In this document: piece after piece, positions 9,921 through 21,000 of the stretch
Numbering within the stretch: the first letter of the stretch is position 1
Layout: each line of letters begins with the position of its first letter
Assembly (NCBI RefSeq): GCF_958979055.1
Contig: NC_084892.1
Coordinates: 2,187,501 to 2,251,500 of the forward strand
Direction of reading: 5' to 3'
Length of the DNA: 64,000 nt
From: Alnus glutinosa
Taxonomy: Eukaryota; Streptophyta; Magnoliopsida; Fagales; Betulaceae
Made by a program: the position numbers and the translations under genes
The notes under the pieces: generated by a model
Told to the model about the DNA's origin: nothing
Database searches by the model: none
The model's input: the letters and a program-made list of their open reading frames with translations, nothing else

Positions 9921-10280
9921 TTTCGACTTCAAAGCTGTGACGTTAGAAATAGGTGAGGAATTAAAAGACAGGAATGGTTACTTGACCTTTAATACTTGCT
10001 TCATGACAAATAATAAACGCCAAGAAAGACATTTTTATTTTAGTGAATTCACCTTTGCTTCCGCAAATTAACAAGCATTTTACAGTAGTCTTGTACGCTT
10101 AACGTTTAGCCTAGCAAGCTCAGAATCGAACTTACCCGCGGCAAAATCGGTTCACTAGCTACAAAAACTCAAAAGAGAAACAATAAACTACAAGAGCACA
10201 CCCTCAAAAACTCATGATTCTCTCGAAACTGTCACCGAACATGCAGTTTCTATTGGGCAGGAGGAGGCGGAAGGAAGGGT
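9921..10280. other. Intergenic, 3' side of DUF247 gene 2
   Basis: No gene or repeat recognised. It ends at the stop codon of the frameshifted DUF247 gene. Confidence 0.5.
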
Positions 10281-11634
10281 TTAGTGTTTAGGATGTATGG
10301 TGTAGTAGGTTTGCAAAAAAGAAAGGAAGAAGATCACAAGGGCAAAGGATCCCGAAATCCACAACCATGGCTTATCAAAATACTCACGCTTTAAGCTCGT
10401 CCACTGCCTATTGAGCCTATTCCGATAATACTCATTGACAAGGAAACACAAATTGAAGAACTGGATGTAATCCCAATCAAAGGCTAAGCCCTTACCCAAA
10501 TTGTTGATGAAGCTAGCAGCCTTGGTGTCGGTCTCAATGTAATTTTCAATGACTAGGTGGTCGCAAAGGTACTCAACATCGTCAGCAGTATTCACAAGGC
10601 AGTCCAAAAAAAGGGCGTTGACCGAAAAGTGCTTGGAACTGTTGTTGTGGCATTGTTCGAATGCCACACAGTTCACTAAGAAAGAGCACATTAAATCATT
10701 AAGAATTATATTGGGCATCTCAATCTCACCGCGCAGGAATTCTACTACCAAGAAGCTGTCCTTTTTACGTCGCTTGACCTTGATCCCTGCACGGCGGAGC
10801 TTCGAGATGCAGGGGATAGTATTGACTGGCCTGTACCGGTATTCTAGTGGGAATCCTTCACAAATATCCATAAGCAATTCTTTATCATCGGGTGGGATAA
10901 AAATTGACCGAGCTAAATCCAGCAAATGCAAGTATTTGAGCTCGTAGAACCTAGACATGTCTCCGTCGTATCGAGTTCCCAGTATCGCTGAAAAAACATT
11001 TACACCGATAAAGGATAAGGGTCGAGCTATACCCCCCCGAAGACATCATGGAAATTTCAAATAACTGTTCCAGAACTAAATACGGGATCTGATTCTCAAG
11101 CAAGAGCAAGTCCGCGTAGATCTTTGGTAACATTACCCTATGCATCCGACCGAGAGGGTGGTGTTCCACGACCGGTCTCTCTCCCCTTCCAACTGAGAAA
11201 GAGAATCGAAGGAATTGTATTATAAAACAACCATCAAGTACCATCATTTCGAGGAAGTCGTCGGAATTGAGATCGATGACTCCGGCATAGCAGTCTCTGG
11301 CTTTCTTTTCAAGTGGACGAATGCTTTCCAAGTAGTGCTCTAAGTCTTTCTTGGTACTGTTGACTAAGTAGGCAAGGTACTGCCACTTGAGCTCCTCCAT
11401 TGTCTCAAGGTCAGGCTTGCCGCGATAGTAGGGTCCGATGGAGACCAACTGGGGCACGTACGACAAACCTTGAATCTCCTTGAACTTCGGAGGAAGCCTG
11501 AAGATACAAGAGTCTTCATCGGCGGGGGGTTCGCCTCGTAACAATGGGTTAATTTTGGAGATCCTCTCTTGCATCTTGGCTAGGAGGCCCACGTCGCCAT
11601 TCTGAATCTCGAGGACGCAACTAGCTTCTCCCAT
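10281..11634 (-). pseudogene. DUF247 (UPF0481) gene, subgroup A, gene 2, one frameshift
   Basis: The reading runs from an ATG at 11634 (MGEASCVLEIQNGDVG) with the DUF247 blocks CIFRLPPKFK, VSIGPYYRGK, VLDGCFIIQFL and LLLLENQIPYLVL, then shifts frame near 11031-11037 in a run of seven G (minus strand). Downstream the frame resumes with LHLLDLARSIFIPP, LVNCVAFEQCH and a C-terminal membrane helix. The span is 1354 bases, one more than a multiple of three, fitting a single-base insertion; otherwise about 450 residues would be encoded. No other lesion is seen. It may be a recent null allele or a sequencing error in the homopolymer. It lacks the duplicated serine-rich extension of the other A genes. 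An upstream in-frame ATG at 11745 is less likely because it lies beyond a GGA repeat and the homologues start with MG(S/E)-type residues. Confidence 0.85.
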
Positions 11635-11685
11635 CACGATTTTGGTGTTCAAGACTATAGTAAGAAGTTGAAGGCTTGAAGTGGG

Positions 11686-11712
11686 CCGAGGAGGAGGAGG
11701 AGGAGGAGGAGG
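11686..11712. repeat. GGA microsatellite in the leader of DUF247 gene 2
   Basis: About eight GGA units lie 50-80 bases upstream of the ATG, in the presumed 5' leader or proximal promoter (CCT repeat on the gene strand). Confidence 0.85.
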
Positions 11713-11759
11713 GACTAAAAGAGTATAATAAAAGTATAAAGACAAAATAATGGTAAGAA

Positions 11760-13359
11760 ACGGATCAGGAGGAGGAGGGCCGGGGGAATGAATATAATAA
11801 AAGGGTTTAGGTTTTGTACATACAAATAATGCAAAGTCAATCTTCGATGTTGTTGTTCAACCGGAGAAGTCAACAACTATTGCTTGAGGAAATTTCCCCT
11901 TGATTCTTTTTATCCTGCTTTATGTTCAAGACCAAAACCAAAAGTTTTTACGTTTTAGGAGACAAACTCGAGTCTGGACCAAATTTGACGGAAACCAAAA
12001 ATTGTATATCAGCGGAAACAAAAAAAAAAAAAACTAGCAATATATGGGGAAAAAGATTCAAAATCGATCATCCACCGAACATTACCCAAAGCTCAAGTTT
12101 CCCGAATCATCCGCTTCTCCGATTGAAACTTCCAATCAAATCAACCCTTAACTTTGGTGCTTTCACCATTGAACACAATCAAACCTCCAACCTACCCAAT
12201 TCATACAATTAGAGCCAACTTTGAACCTCCAGTCTTAACATTTTCTTTTGTCTGTTTTACTCCAACTGGGTTTCTCGGGAAAATCTCAGATTCCCAGAAA
12301 ATTTCAGAGATCAAGAGAGAGAAAATCATCAAACATATCGGCTACACAACGTGGAACACATCTCCCACAAAGAGACCCACAAATCCAAACCAACAATAAT
12401 TGTACAGAATTCAATCAAACGGAAAAAAGAAAAAGAAACAAAGAAACAAATTAAAAGAAAAGAGCTCTCATTTACCAGGTCTTAATACCCGTGCAAAAAT
12501 AGTTGAGGTAGGATACCGGGTATTTTCTTCCATTGAGGTTGTTGTTTCTCAGCTACTATCCCACTCGACAGCGTGCAGTGGTTGTGAGCGAACGTCGATG
12601 GAAAACGGCCGGTGGTGTCGTGGTGGAGGCGACCAAACTGCGTGAGGTTGAGAGAGATCGGCCGGATGGTGGGCGGCGGCACTGCTTGGTGGTGGGCGGA
12701 GGCACTGGATGGTGGCCGGCGCTGCTTGGTGGGAGAGGGGGAGGGAGAGAATTTGGGGGAGAGAGAAAGGTGGGGGGAAATGAAAATTTTAGGGAGAGAA
12801 ACACGCTTATTGGGTTTTTTTTTTTTTTTAATAAATGCTGGTTGGGTTAACCATTCAAAATCCGGACAAAGGCCCTGTTTAGTAACTCATTTCCCCTCCC
12901 CTCCCCTCTCCTTCAATCATTCTTTTCTGTTTGTGTCAAACATATATGAACATGTTCCTCGATAAGATAAAATATAACTTGAGCGTTTTAGACCCTTAGA
13001 TGCAACAAACGGCTGCGATTTTGAAATTTGAGGAACTAAGATTACTTAAAATCTGAGGGGATCCGGATCCCCATTCTTTCTACTCATCCTCTTCCGTTCT
13101 TAATTTCTGTGTCTCCGGAGAATGGAGATGGTCTAAGGATTGCCATTTATTCTCTCTCTACTTTTCTCCAGTTTAATTATTGAGGTATTAAATTTTTATT
13201 ACTTTAGTATTTATTTCTTGTGACTGTTAATATATTGTGAACTGTTAAATGTAAGTATGACTAAAATTTAACAATTTAAAAATTTTAAATTTAACTTTTC
13301 AAAAAATTCAAATTCAAATTTAATTTTTTTTTTTGAAGGAATCTTGATTCATATCGGAT
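11760..13359. other. Intergenic with a GC-rich, gene-like patch
   Basis: 11760-12480 is AC-rich and 12500-12780 is GC-rich, rich in GGT and GGC triplets, and on the minus strand looks like a promoter/leader with CT-rich runs. No protein family match is recognised in any frame. Such patches are common inside plant non-autonomous transposons, but no ends were found. 12860-13359 is AT-rich with nothing recognised. Confidence 0.45.
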
Positions 13360-13763
13360 AGCCTCGCAACTCCTCCGTAGCGTATGATGTTAGAAAATCT
13401 CGCAAATTGATCGTATAGTGATTGTTATATGATGCAATCGTAGAAGCACCAACGTGGCCCTATCATGTAACTAGGGTCCTTGAATGTTTGGTAGTACTTA
13501 TGACTGTAGGATACGAGGATGGGCCAAATTGGCCAATTGAAAACAAAATCTTTTTACGTTGAACGTCCCATAACTTTTTGACATAACAAAAATATCATTG
13601 AGGAAATAATAAATCACATCTGCGTCTACGAATTAGCATTTCATATATATATATATATATGTACTTCCCCGTCTTACATTACAAGAACTCACACAAGAAA
13701 ACAATGTTACAAGAACGCAGAACTCACACAACAAACTCAGAGAACTTAATTTACACTCTTCTA
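13360..13763 (-). repeat. Orphan DUF247 3' flank (gene lost)
   Basis: This aligns with the 3' flanks of the subgroup C genes (about 29440-29760, 44690-44900, 50190-50560): GATGCAATCGTAGAAGCACC, then a TTTTTACGTTGAACGTCCC-type stretch, then ACATTACAAGAACTCA. In those loci the DUF247 stop codon follows within about 100-150 bases. Here a CACTA element starts at 13764 and no DUF247 gene follows, so a former array member was probably deleted. Confidence 0.7.
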
Positions 13764-16425
13764 CACTACAAAAAAAAAGGGCTTTTTGAGCCCTTTTTTT
13801 TGGAGCCATTTTAAGGTCTTAAAACGGCTCAAAATGTTTTGCGCCCTTTTTTTTTAGCCGCTTTCAAAATGGCTCAACACTAGCGTATTAAAATCTCAGT
13901 TTGAGCCGTTTTGGACTAAAACGGCTCAAACCGGTTTAAACCGTTTTTTAAAACGGCTCAAATCGGTTGGAGTCGTTTTGGATCAAAACGGCTCTAATTA
14001 ATTGCAGCCGTTTTAAGGACCCTAAAACGGCTCTAATTTTTTTTTTTTTAAAAAAAATCATTATTTTTTTTAGAGCCGTTTTAAGGTCCCTAAAACAGCT
14101 CTAAGTAAAGAAAAATTAAAAAAAAAAAAAAATAAATTTGAGTCGTTTTAGAATAAACGACTCTAAATAAAAAGAAATTAAAAAAAATTATATACCGATA
14201 TACCAATTTATAAAATGTGGGTCTTGCAATTTGTCGTTTTCTCAAGCCAGTACCAACATATCGACGAAATTGCATTAAGCAATTCATTGTCTTTTACCAC
14301 ACACAGCGACTCAAACTCACCCAGAAAAGGATAAGAATACACAAATTAAATCATGGAAGTCATTGTGCAGAAACAAACCAGAAATCAAGGGTTCTGGAAA
14401 TCATCGGAAATCATGGACGTCATTATTTTTTTGCTTTTGATGAACTAAAAGCTTTATAACCAAACACAGCAAACTACACTCCAATCAAAACTGGATTCGA
14501 AGTTCAACAAGAAACAAAACCCGGATGCCTGCTGCATAGGGCTGAGCAAATCCCCGCAGAACCCGCCCCTCCCCACAATACCCGCCCCGCCTAAAACCCG
14601 CACCCATGGTGCGGGCCACGGGGGCTTATTTGGGCTCCCCGCGCGGTGCGAGGGGGGGGGGGGCCCTTGAAATTTCTCGGGTCCCCGCCCCGCCCCGCCG
14701 ATTTTGAAAAAAAAAAAAAAATAGAAAAATGTAAAAAAAACAAGCAGGCAGCAGGCCAGGCCTGCAGGCTAAATTACAGCCCTTTGGGCTTTGGCCCCTT
14801 TAAATTTTCTTGACTTTTCTATCCTTCTAAGTTCTAACTTCTATCCTTCATTCCTTCTAAGTGCTGCAGCGAGCAAATCCCAGCATCACGTCGTCGCGCC
14901 CTCACGGCCTGCACGAGCACGGCCCTCATCCCCGCACGCACGGACATCGGGACACACCCGCAGTCGTCTCAAGCAACTACAGGTTCAATTTTTTACTTTT
15001 TCTCTTGCACACAGTCATTTAATTTTACAAACTGAAATTTGGGTTTTATTTGGATTATCAGATCACCAAAGCCATTTAATATTCTACTTCATCTCTCCCT
15101 GCGCCTCTCTCTTTGCCACGCGGACATACACACGCCGCTCAACGATATTTTGTGTCCCCGCCTTCCACTCACCGCCACCAGAGTCGATCTACTAGAGGAC
15201 TCTCATTTCCCCACCCTGAAGGTGCGTAGGGTTCATTCTGCTGCTGCTCCTCTCCCTCTCAAGGTTCTCTGTACGCGCCAATCCGACAGAATTATTCTCT
15301 CTCTCTGGTTCAGACATTGTATTGCTTTTTTTTTTTTTTTCTCTCTCTTTATAGTTATTAGTCTCTGTTAGGTTTCCGAGAAAACTCCAGGAAAAGAAGG
15401 GAGAGGCTTACGTATGTGTTACATTTCTCTGCTATATGGCCAAATATTAACAATTTATCATTTTCAAAAATGTAGTCGGTCTCTGTTTGGTTTCTGAGGG
15501 AACTCTTGGAAATAAAGAGAGATAATAATTATTGCACATCTGGTTCTATTTTTTTTTTCCAATTTTTTGAGGCATAACCCGTGGGGATCCCCGCCCCGCA
15601 ACTCCGCCCCATCCCCACCCGCCCCGTGCAGGTGCATGGGTTTATCAGCGGGGTGCGGGGTCAAAAAATTCCCATCCCCGCCGCCCCCCCCATGCTCAGC
15701 CCTATGCCTGCATCTAAACAGCAAACCAAGACACACCCATCTCAACAGCAGAGCAAACACCACAACACACAACACAATACAGCCAAAGAAGCAAGAAGCA
15801 CACAGCTCCACAACTCAAGAAAAATCAAACACAGAGTAACAGCCACTGCCAATAGATTAAAAGCAATGAACGTCCAAAAATCATGGGTTCCGACTCGACC
15901 CCTTCCCAGTCGCCGAAAACCCCTTCTAATCACCGGAAATCAGCTTCTGGCTCCACCGGTTGTCGATCCATGAAAGATCGGGTCTTTGGGTCACGGGTTC
16001 GCCAGATCTCCTCTCTACTCCGACTGGCGTTTCTCTTGGCTCCCAGTTCTCTCTCTCGAACTCCCTCACTCTCGATCTCACCCTCTCTCAGACTCTTCTC
16101 TCTCGATCTCTATCTCTCAGTCTCACCCTCTCTCAAACTCTCTTTTCATCTCTCTGGGTTCGAGTGAGAAGAGGAGATACAAGAAATTAGGACAGAAAAA
16201 GAAAAAGAAAGGAGAAAAAAGGAGTTGCGTGGGGGCAGGCCAGTGGGACTGGGTACATTTTATAAGAGAAAAAGAAACAAAAAAAAAATTTGAAAAATTT
16301 TGAACAAAAACATGAGGGCGCGCAGGACATGAAAATTTTCGTGTCCCGCGAGCCCCCCAAGTCGAGCACCCCTCAAAACGACTTGGAGTCGTTTTCGCCC
16401 AAAAGGGCTCCAACGAAAAATAATC
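13764..16425. mobile_element. CACTA (En/Spm-like) element, non-autonomous, right end unclear
   Basis: The left end CACTACAAAAAAAAAGGGC is the CACTA signature, preceded by CTA at 13761-13763 as a possible 3-bp target duplication. Subterminal repeats follow: many direct and inverted copies of TTTTAAGG..CTAAAACGGCTC between 13790 and 14160, with related AACGACT.GAGTCGTTTT near 16375-16400. No transposase is visible. A hAT element (14537-15704) is nested within. The interior at 15830-16170 is CT-rich and leader-like. The matching GTAGTG right end was not found; the element seems to run into an A-rich foldback repeat. Confidence 0.75.
14537..15704. mobile_element. Non-autonomous hAT element nested in the CACTA element
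   Basis: Ends TAGGGCTGAGCA and TGCTCAGCCCTA are perfect inverted repeats of the Ac-like type. The bases flanking them (CTGCTGCA left, TGCCTGCA right) look like an eroded 8-bp target duplication. GC-rich CCCGCCCC blocks lie just inside each end in inverted orientation. The middle (14790-15400) resembles a plant leader plus first intron, but no protein match was recognised. The element is younger than the CACTA copy it sits in. Confidence 0.8.
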
Positions 16426-16695
16426 TTAAAAAAAAAAAAAAAAACTAAAAAAATGAAAGAAAAAAGGAAAAAACAAATTTTTGTTTAAAAAAACCTGAAA
16501 ATTAAAATAAAATTGAAAATTATTAAAAAAAATAAATAAATAAACAAACGAAAAAAAATTAAAACCAGTTTTTATTTAAATTTATTTTCTATAATTTTTT
16601 GTTATCTTATATATATTTTTTAATTTTAATAATTTTATGAAATGTATTTTTGTCATTAGAGGGAACATTGACATTTTTTAGTAGTTCCAGGGGGA
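16425..16695. mobile_element. Partial foldback element (right arm)
   Basis: An A-rich core followed by ATTTTTGTCATTAGAGGGAA and CATTGACA matches the right arms of the foldback elements at 47571-48310 and 57740-58467. The left arm is absent. Confidence 0.6.
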
Positions 16696-16699
16696 ACAT

Positions 16700-16998
16700 T
16701 TGACACATAATAGATCATTGTACGATCTATGTGATCAATTGTGGTACGATCAATGTGATAGGTCGTGGTACGATCAATATGGTAGGTCGTTGTACGATCT
16801 ATGTGATTGATCGTGGTACGATCAATGTGATAGGTCGTTGTACAATTTATGTGATCGGTCCTAGTATGATCAATGTGATAGGTCGTGGTACAATCAATGT
16901 AATCGATTGTGGCATAATCTGTGTGATCGATCGTGGTACAATTATGCATGTATGATCGATCGTGGTACTATCTAAGTGTGATAGATCGTGGTACATGA
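16700..16998. repeat. Minisatellite, ~24-27 bp unit
   Basis: Around twelve imperfect copies of a unit like GTGATAGGTCGTGGTACGAT plus a short tail; both strands are open in long frames only because of the repeat. GATC occurs in most units. Not a gene. Confidence 0.9.
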
Positions 16999-17611
16999 TG
17001 TGGTCTTTTGTTTACCAAAATATATCAATAATAAAATTAACCACTCGCAATTGAACTAATCCTTGTAGGATAAGGCTATAGAGAGGGTGTCGAACTTCAA
17101 GGACTGTAGGGTATTATTATCAAGCTTATCGAGATTTAATATAATTTAATTAAAAATATGTTTGATTTGGTTTTTGTTTTCTAAAAATAAATGCATAAAA
17201 GTAAAAGACATAAATTTAAAGATAGTAGGGATGAGATAAAGAATAGGAGATTGATTTCACCACTCACCGCATAACAATGGTCAATCATAAATTAACAAGG
17301 AAAATTCATACTATGCATGATATAGGACTCGTCTCACTCGAGTAGTCAATAAATTACCTCTAAAGAATAAGTATAATCCATCTTCGGTTGGCACGGACCG
17401 TCCACCTAACCACTAAGATGCGGTACGATCCGTCTTCCCTAGGCATGGACTAGCTACGTCTTTAATAGGATATACACACAATCAATGGAATAGTATAACA
17501 CATCTTCGGTTGGCACGGACTGTCTACCTAAATTACACTAAACTAGGGTGTAGTACAATCCGTCTTCCCTAGGCATGGTCTATCTAATCCTCTTGATCAT
17601 ATGTCAATTAA
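16991..17611. repeat. Dispersed repeat shared with 63749-64000
   Basis: 16991-17270 aligns closely with the last 250 bases of the window, starting at TGGTCTTTTGTTTACC and including GGTGTCGAAC and AAAGTAAAAGACATAAATTT. Further on, two direct copies of about 125 bp (around 17360-17470 and 17490-17590) contain CATCTTCGGTTGGCACGGAC. It could be part of an LTR element, but no ends or coding parts are visible. Confidence 0.65.
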
Positions 17612-17757
17612 GGAAAATGTTAGATTTACAACACCAATACAACAACTGTACAACAATTCCTCACATGAGGGTGGGTCCCACATACTGGGGCCCACCCTCA
17701 TGTGAGGGGTTATTGTGCAGTTGTTATATTGGTGTTGTACAAGAATCAAATCCCGTC
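17612..17757. mobile_element. Foldback MITE, copy 2
   Basis: Palindromic arms match the copy at 7434-7575 nearly base for base (CACATGAGGGTGGGTCCCAC and its complement about the centre). Confidence 0.85.
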
Positions 17758-18230
17758 AATTAAAACCGTTGTATAACGATTGATCCATGTGTGGGCCCCA
17801 CTCCATTGTGTCTTGGTGTTGTGTCATTGTTGTGTAGTGTGAGTGTTTTAATCATTTCTCTTAATACCATATGAAAAATGTTAGATTTATAACACAAACA
17901 CAACAATTGCACAACAACTCCTTACATGAGGGTGGACCCCACACACTAGGGTCTACCTTCATGTGAGGGGTTCTTGTGCACTTGTTGTGAAAGCATAGTG
18001 CAGGAATCAAATTCCATATCATATTAAATGATCATCACTTATCTTAATGACTTAAGAAAAATATTTGATTTAATTTTTTTGCGCATTTTTTTGTTGATCT
18101 CCGTAAAAAAAAAAAAAAATGTAAATTTACCGTTAAAGTTATAAGGCCCACTTGTGAGTCCCAAAAATTGAATGACAATTTTTTATTTATTTTTTAATAA
18201 AAAAGGGAGCATTTCTCATATCCTAAACTG
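17758..18230. mobile_element. Foldback MITE, copy 3 (17875-18007) and AT-rich flank
   Basis: 17875-18007 is a more diverged palindrome of the same family as copies 1 and 2. 17765-17870 has a related TGTGTGGGCCCCACTC core and may be a fourth, older relative. 18008-18230 is AT-rich with no gene. Confidence 0.65.
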
Positions 18231-18512
18231 TGCAGGCTTGTAGCAATAACGTATGTCGGCTGTTTCCTAGGCACATTTGGCCCCACATATAAACTCGTTG
18301 ATTTAGACTTTCGACATCAATCGGATCGAGCCCTTCTTGCCTCGAATATGATTCCGTATCTTATGGGCTGAAAAAACAGCCCATAACATCCCCTTTTTTA
18401 TTTTTTATTTTTTCCTCATAGATTCTGATTGCGTTTGATGCAGTCAAAGAAGCTCCAACTGGGCCGCGTCATTCTAGATCGTTAAATGTATGGCACTTAT
18501 TTTGTTAGGACT
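18231..18512 (-). repeat. Duplicated 3' flank of DUF247 gene 3
   Basis: Aligns piecewise with 360-507, 1483-1570 and 1930-2010 downstream of gene 1. It carries the uninterrupted sequence that matches both sides of the MULE at 508-1461 and so acts as its empty site. It also has a variant of the TTTGATGCAATC..AGAAGC motif found after the other DUF247 genes. Confidence 0.75.
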
Positions 18513-19690
18513 AAAATTTTCTGCAAATTGGATTTGTAAAAAATTTTATACAATTTAAATATAAGATTGATATGTGTTTTTTAACACATAAAAAATACAT
18601 ATTATTTTAATAACATGTGAGAATAAAAAATATGTGTTATATAAAGTGAGGGCTCAACAGAAATCTTGAGCTTCTCTCTCTCTTTCTGAAAGGTTCTAGA
18701 GACAGAGGAAATTTTCGAGTTTGCTTGCTGGGGGGGGGGAGGCTTCACGTCTCCCCCTCCTGGCGTTGGTCTTCCCCCTAGCTCGTGAGGGCTAGGATGG
18801 GTTTTTGTCACCCCACTGGTCTCCAGTGGTGGGTGTTTTGTTCTCCCAACCTTAGGGTTGTGGAGCTGGGGTCCCACCCGGAGTTAGATTCGGTGAGGTT
18901 AGTATTTTTTCTTTGTTGTTTTGTTTGTTGTTGGTGCAAACTGTTGGACCCAGGCTCTGGCCTGTGGAATGGCGAATGTTGGCGGTCTCCGGCGGAGTTG
19001 TGCTTTATTTCTAGATCTAGAAGCCTCGGCTGGGTGTTCGTCGACAGGAGCTTTTCTATTGTGTTCGCCGACCTTCTCTGGTGTCGGTAGTCACTCGATG
19101 GAGCTGTGCGGTGTTGTCCTGAGCGGCGCGTGGCCTGCACGCGCTGGGGAGTGTCCTCCCTGGTTTAGCGTGTGTGGGTCACGGTTTGCATATCCGGCTT
19201 CGTTTTGTGTCGATCCGGGCTGTTGGAGGTCGTTCGATGCTGGAAGGGCTCCCGGAGTAGGCACGTGCTTTTCACGGCTGTGCTCCGGTTGCGGTTCTCA
19301 TGGTGCTGTTGTTTGGATTTCCTCTGTTTGTATCTGTTTTTGTACATTCTTTTCTTTGATCACAGTCTACCCTTCCGGTAGCTGCTTTAAGTCTGGATTT
19401 TCCGGACTTTGTGGATGGAGTTTCTTTAGCCTCATTCACTGCTATGGCCTACGGGCTTGTTGTTGCCTTCGGGCAGAGATTTCAGCTTCTGTATTTCTAT
19501 ATTTGCTCTGTGGCTTTACCCTGTTGTATTCCCCTTTGGGGTTTCTTTCTGCAATGAAGGATGCTGGAGCCTGTTCAAAAAAAAAAAAAAAAAAAATGTG
19601 TTTTTAATATATTTAAATGACACATATCACTTTTATATGTGGGTTGTGTGAAATTTTCTGCAAACCAATTTGTAAAAAAAATTTGTTCAT
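18513..19690. mobile_element. MITE-like element containing an L1-type insertion
   Basis: The two ends share AAATTTTCTGCAAA..(G/C).ATTTGTAAAAAA; the right end is followed by TTTTGTAGGAT, close to TTTTGTTAGGA before the left end, suggesting a target duplication of about 9-10 bp. Related copies are at 27606-27825 and 29158-29378. The element is split by the retroelement at 18642-19598. No transposase. Confidence 0.6.
18642..19598 (+). mobile_element. Short non-autonomous L1-like retroelement with poly(A)
   Basis: This insertion of about 950 bp is much more GC-rich than its surroundings, starts with a CT-rich leader like plant L1 5' ends and ends with CAATGAAGGATGCTGGAGCC then TGTTC and an A run at 19577-19596. 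The tail resembles that of the LINE ending at 20712 (CAATGAAGATCTTCTGAGC). The apparent frame at 18921-19607 has no known domain and is probably fortuitous. It may be an L1 copy with a large internal deletion or a short element using L1 machinery. Confidence 0.55.
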
Positions 19691-19724
19691 TTTTGTAGGA
19701 TAGGTCAAAAAAAAAAGTAATGTT

Positions 19725-20840
19725 TCTTACACGATTCTTAGACAACTCTTACAATTTATTTTTAAAATCAACTATTGATGATGGAAGATGTCCTTGGTGT
19801 AACTTTGAGGAGGAGACCACAGCACATGCAATCTGGTTTTGTCCAGCTGCAAAAGATGTGTGGAATGCTGACCATTCGATTTTTCATAAATGTGCTTTTG
19901 TTGATCAATCTTTTCTGGACATTTTTCAACAAGGCTTAAATCGTTTTGACAGGTTTGAGATGGCTCTCTTTGCTGCTATTGCTAAGAAGATATGGATGAG
20001 GAGAAATTCCATGATTTTTGAAGGTGTCTCTGTACATCCTAATAAGAGTTATGAAGAGGATGTTAGATTAATTGATGACTATAAAAGGTGTCATAAAGGT
20101 GATGAAAAGAAGTCTAAGTCTACACATGAGAATGCTCCTGTGCTATCATGTTGGAAGCCTCCTCCTGTGGGAACCTTTAAAGTTAACTTTGATGCAGCCA
20201 TCAATAGTAATGCTGGTTATGTTGGGGTGGGATTGGTTGCTAGGGATTTTATGGGTCATTTAAAGGCTGCTAAGCGTCTTTCCTTTCCTGTTCTAACTGA
20301 TGCCTACAACGCTGAACTTATGGCAGCTTCTCAAGCTGTAATTTTCTGCAATCAAGCTGGTTTTTTGAATGTAATTTTTGAGGGTGATGCTTTGAAAGTT
20401 ATAAAGGATGTTCATTCTCGTCCCCCCTATCTTTCTCGAAGTGGACATTTGTTAGAAGGACTCAAGCAGGAGGCTGGAAACTTAAATTTCTATTCTTTTG
20501 TTCATGTGGAGAGAAATTGTAATGAAGCAGCTCACATCCTTGCTAAATCAGGAGCTGCGTCTCCTTGTAATGACTCTTGGTTTGATCAATTTTCTGCTTG
20601 TATTATTGATGTTGTAACTAGGGAACAGAGAGTCCCTAGATCCTGAAAATCTTTGTACTTTGGGATCAGTTTTTTATCAATGAAGATCTTCTGAGCTTTG
20701 TTCAAAAAAGAATATTTAGAACCCACATGCAGAAAATAAATCTAATGGTTAATCATAATAATAATAATAATAATTAGAGTTGTGCAAAAGTTATATAATA
20801 ATCATTACTTTAAAAAATAAAAATGAAAATCTTTTGGGCA
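19725..20840. mobile_element. MITE split by a LINE insertion
   Basis: 19725-19777 (ACAACTCTTACAATTT, AAAATCAACTATT) and 20713-20790 (CCACATGCAGAAAA, AAATCTAATGGTTA) match the two halves of the intact MITE at 28752-28925. The LINE at 19778-20712 lies exactly between them. Confidence 0.7.
19778..20712 (+). mobile_element. 5'-truncated L1 LINE: zf-RVT end and RNase H domain
   Basis: An open frame continues to a TGA at 20646. It holds the zinc-binding zf-RVT block (CPWC..E.ETTAHAIWFCP) and then an RNase H domain of the RVT_3 type: KVNFDAAINS, the AELMAA block, IFEGDAL and AHILAK. The frame can be read back to an ATG at 19720, but the first ~19 codons come from the MITE at the junction, so that start is accidental. 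The 3' end (CAATGAAGATCTTCTGAGC, then TTGTTC and a short A run) is typical of plant L1. The open frame suggests a fairly recent insertion. Only the C-terminal part of ORF2 is present; it cannot move by itself. Confidence 0.85.
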
Positions 20841-21000
20841 TATTTTGGAATAATAATAATGAATAAGCATCTTTTTACTTAAACAAACGAAAAGCTACAA
20901 CAAATTAACTACAACCCATATTTTCAGCCTTCTAAAAAAAAATAAAAAATAAAAAAATCTGCATAGATATTTTGGCTCCTCTGTTTTCAGCCCAAATAGT
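20841..21000. other. 3' intergenic of DUF247 gene 3
   Basis: AT-rich sequence leading to the stop codon of the DUF247 gene; nothing else recognised. Confidence 0.5.

Noticed and set aside
12533-12965. Glycine-rich and proline-rich frames
   Set aside because: Low-complexity GC-rich patch; frames overlap on both strands and match no family.
16656-16955. Repetitive open frames on both strands
   Set aside because: Produced by a minisatellite whose unit length is often a multiple of three.
16700-16998. CRISPR-like array
   Set aside because: Units are contiguous and imperfect with no unique spacers, and the DNA is plant nuclear.
18921-19607. 228-residue frame with cysteines and hydrophobic stretches
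   Set aside because: It lies in the short retroelement and runs into its poly(A) tail; no domain or conserved motif is seen.
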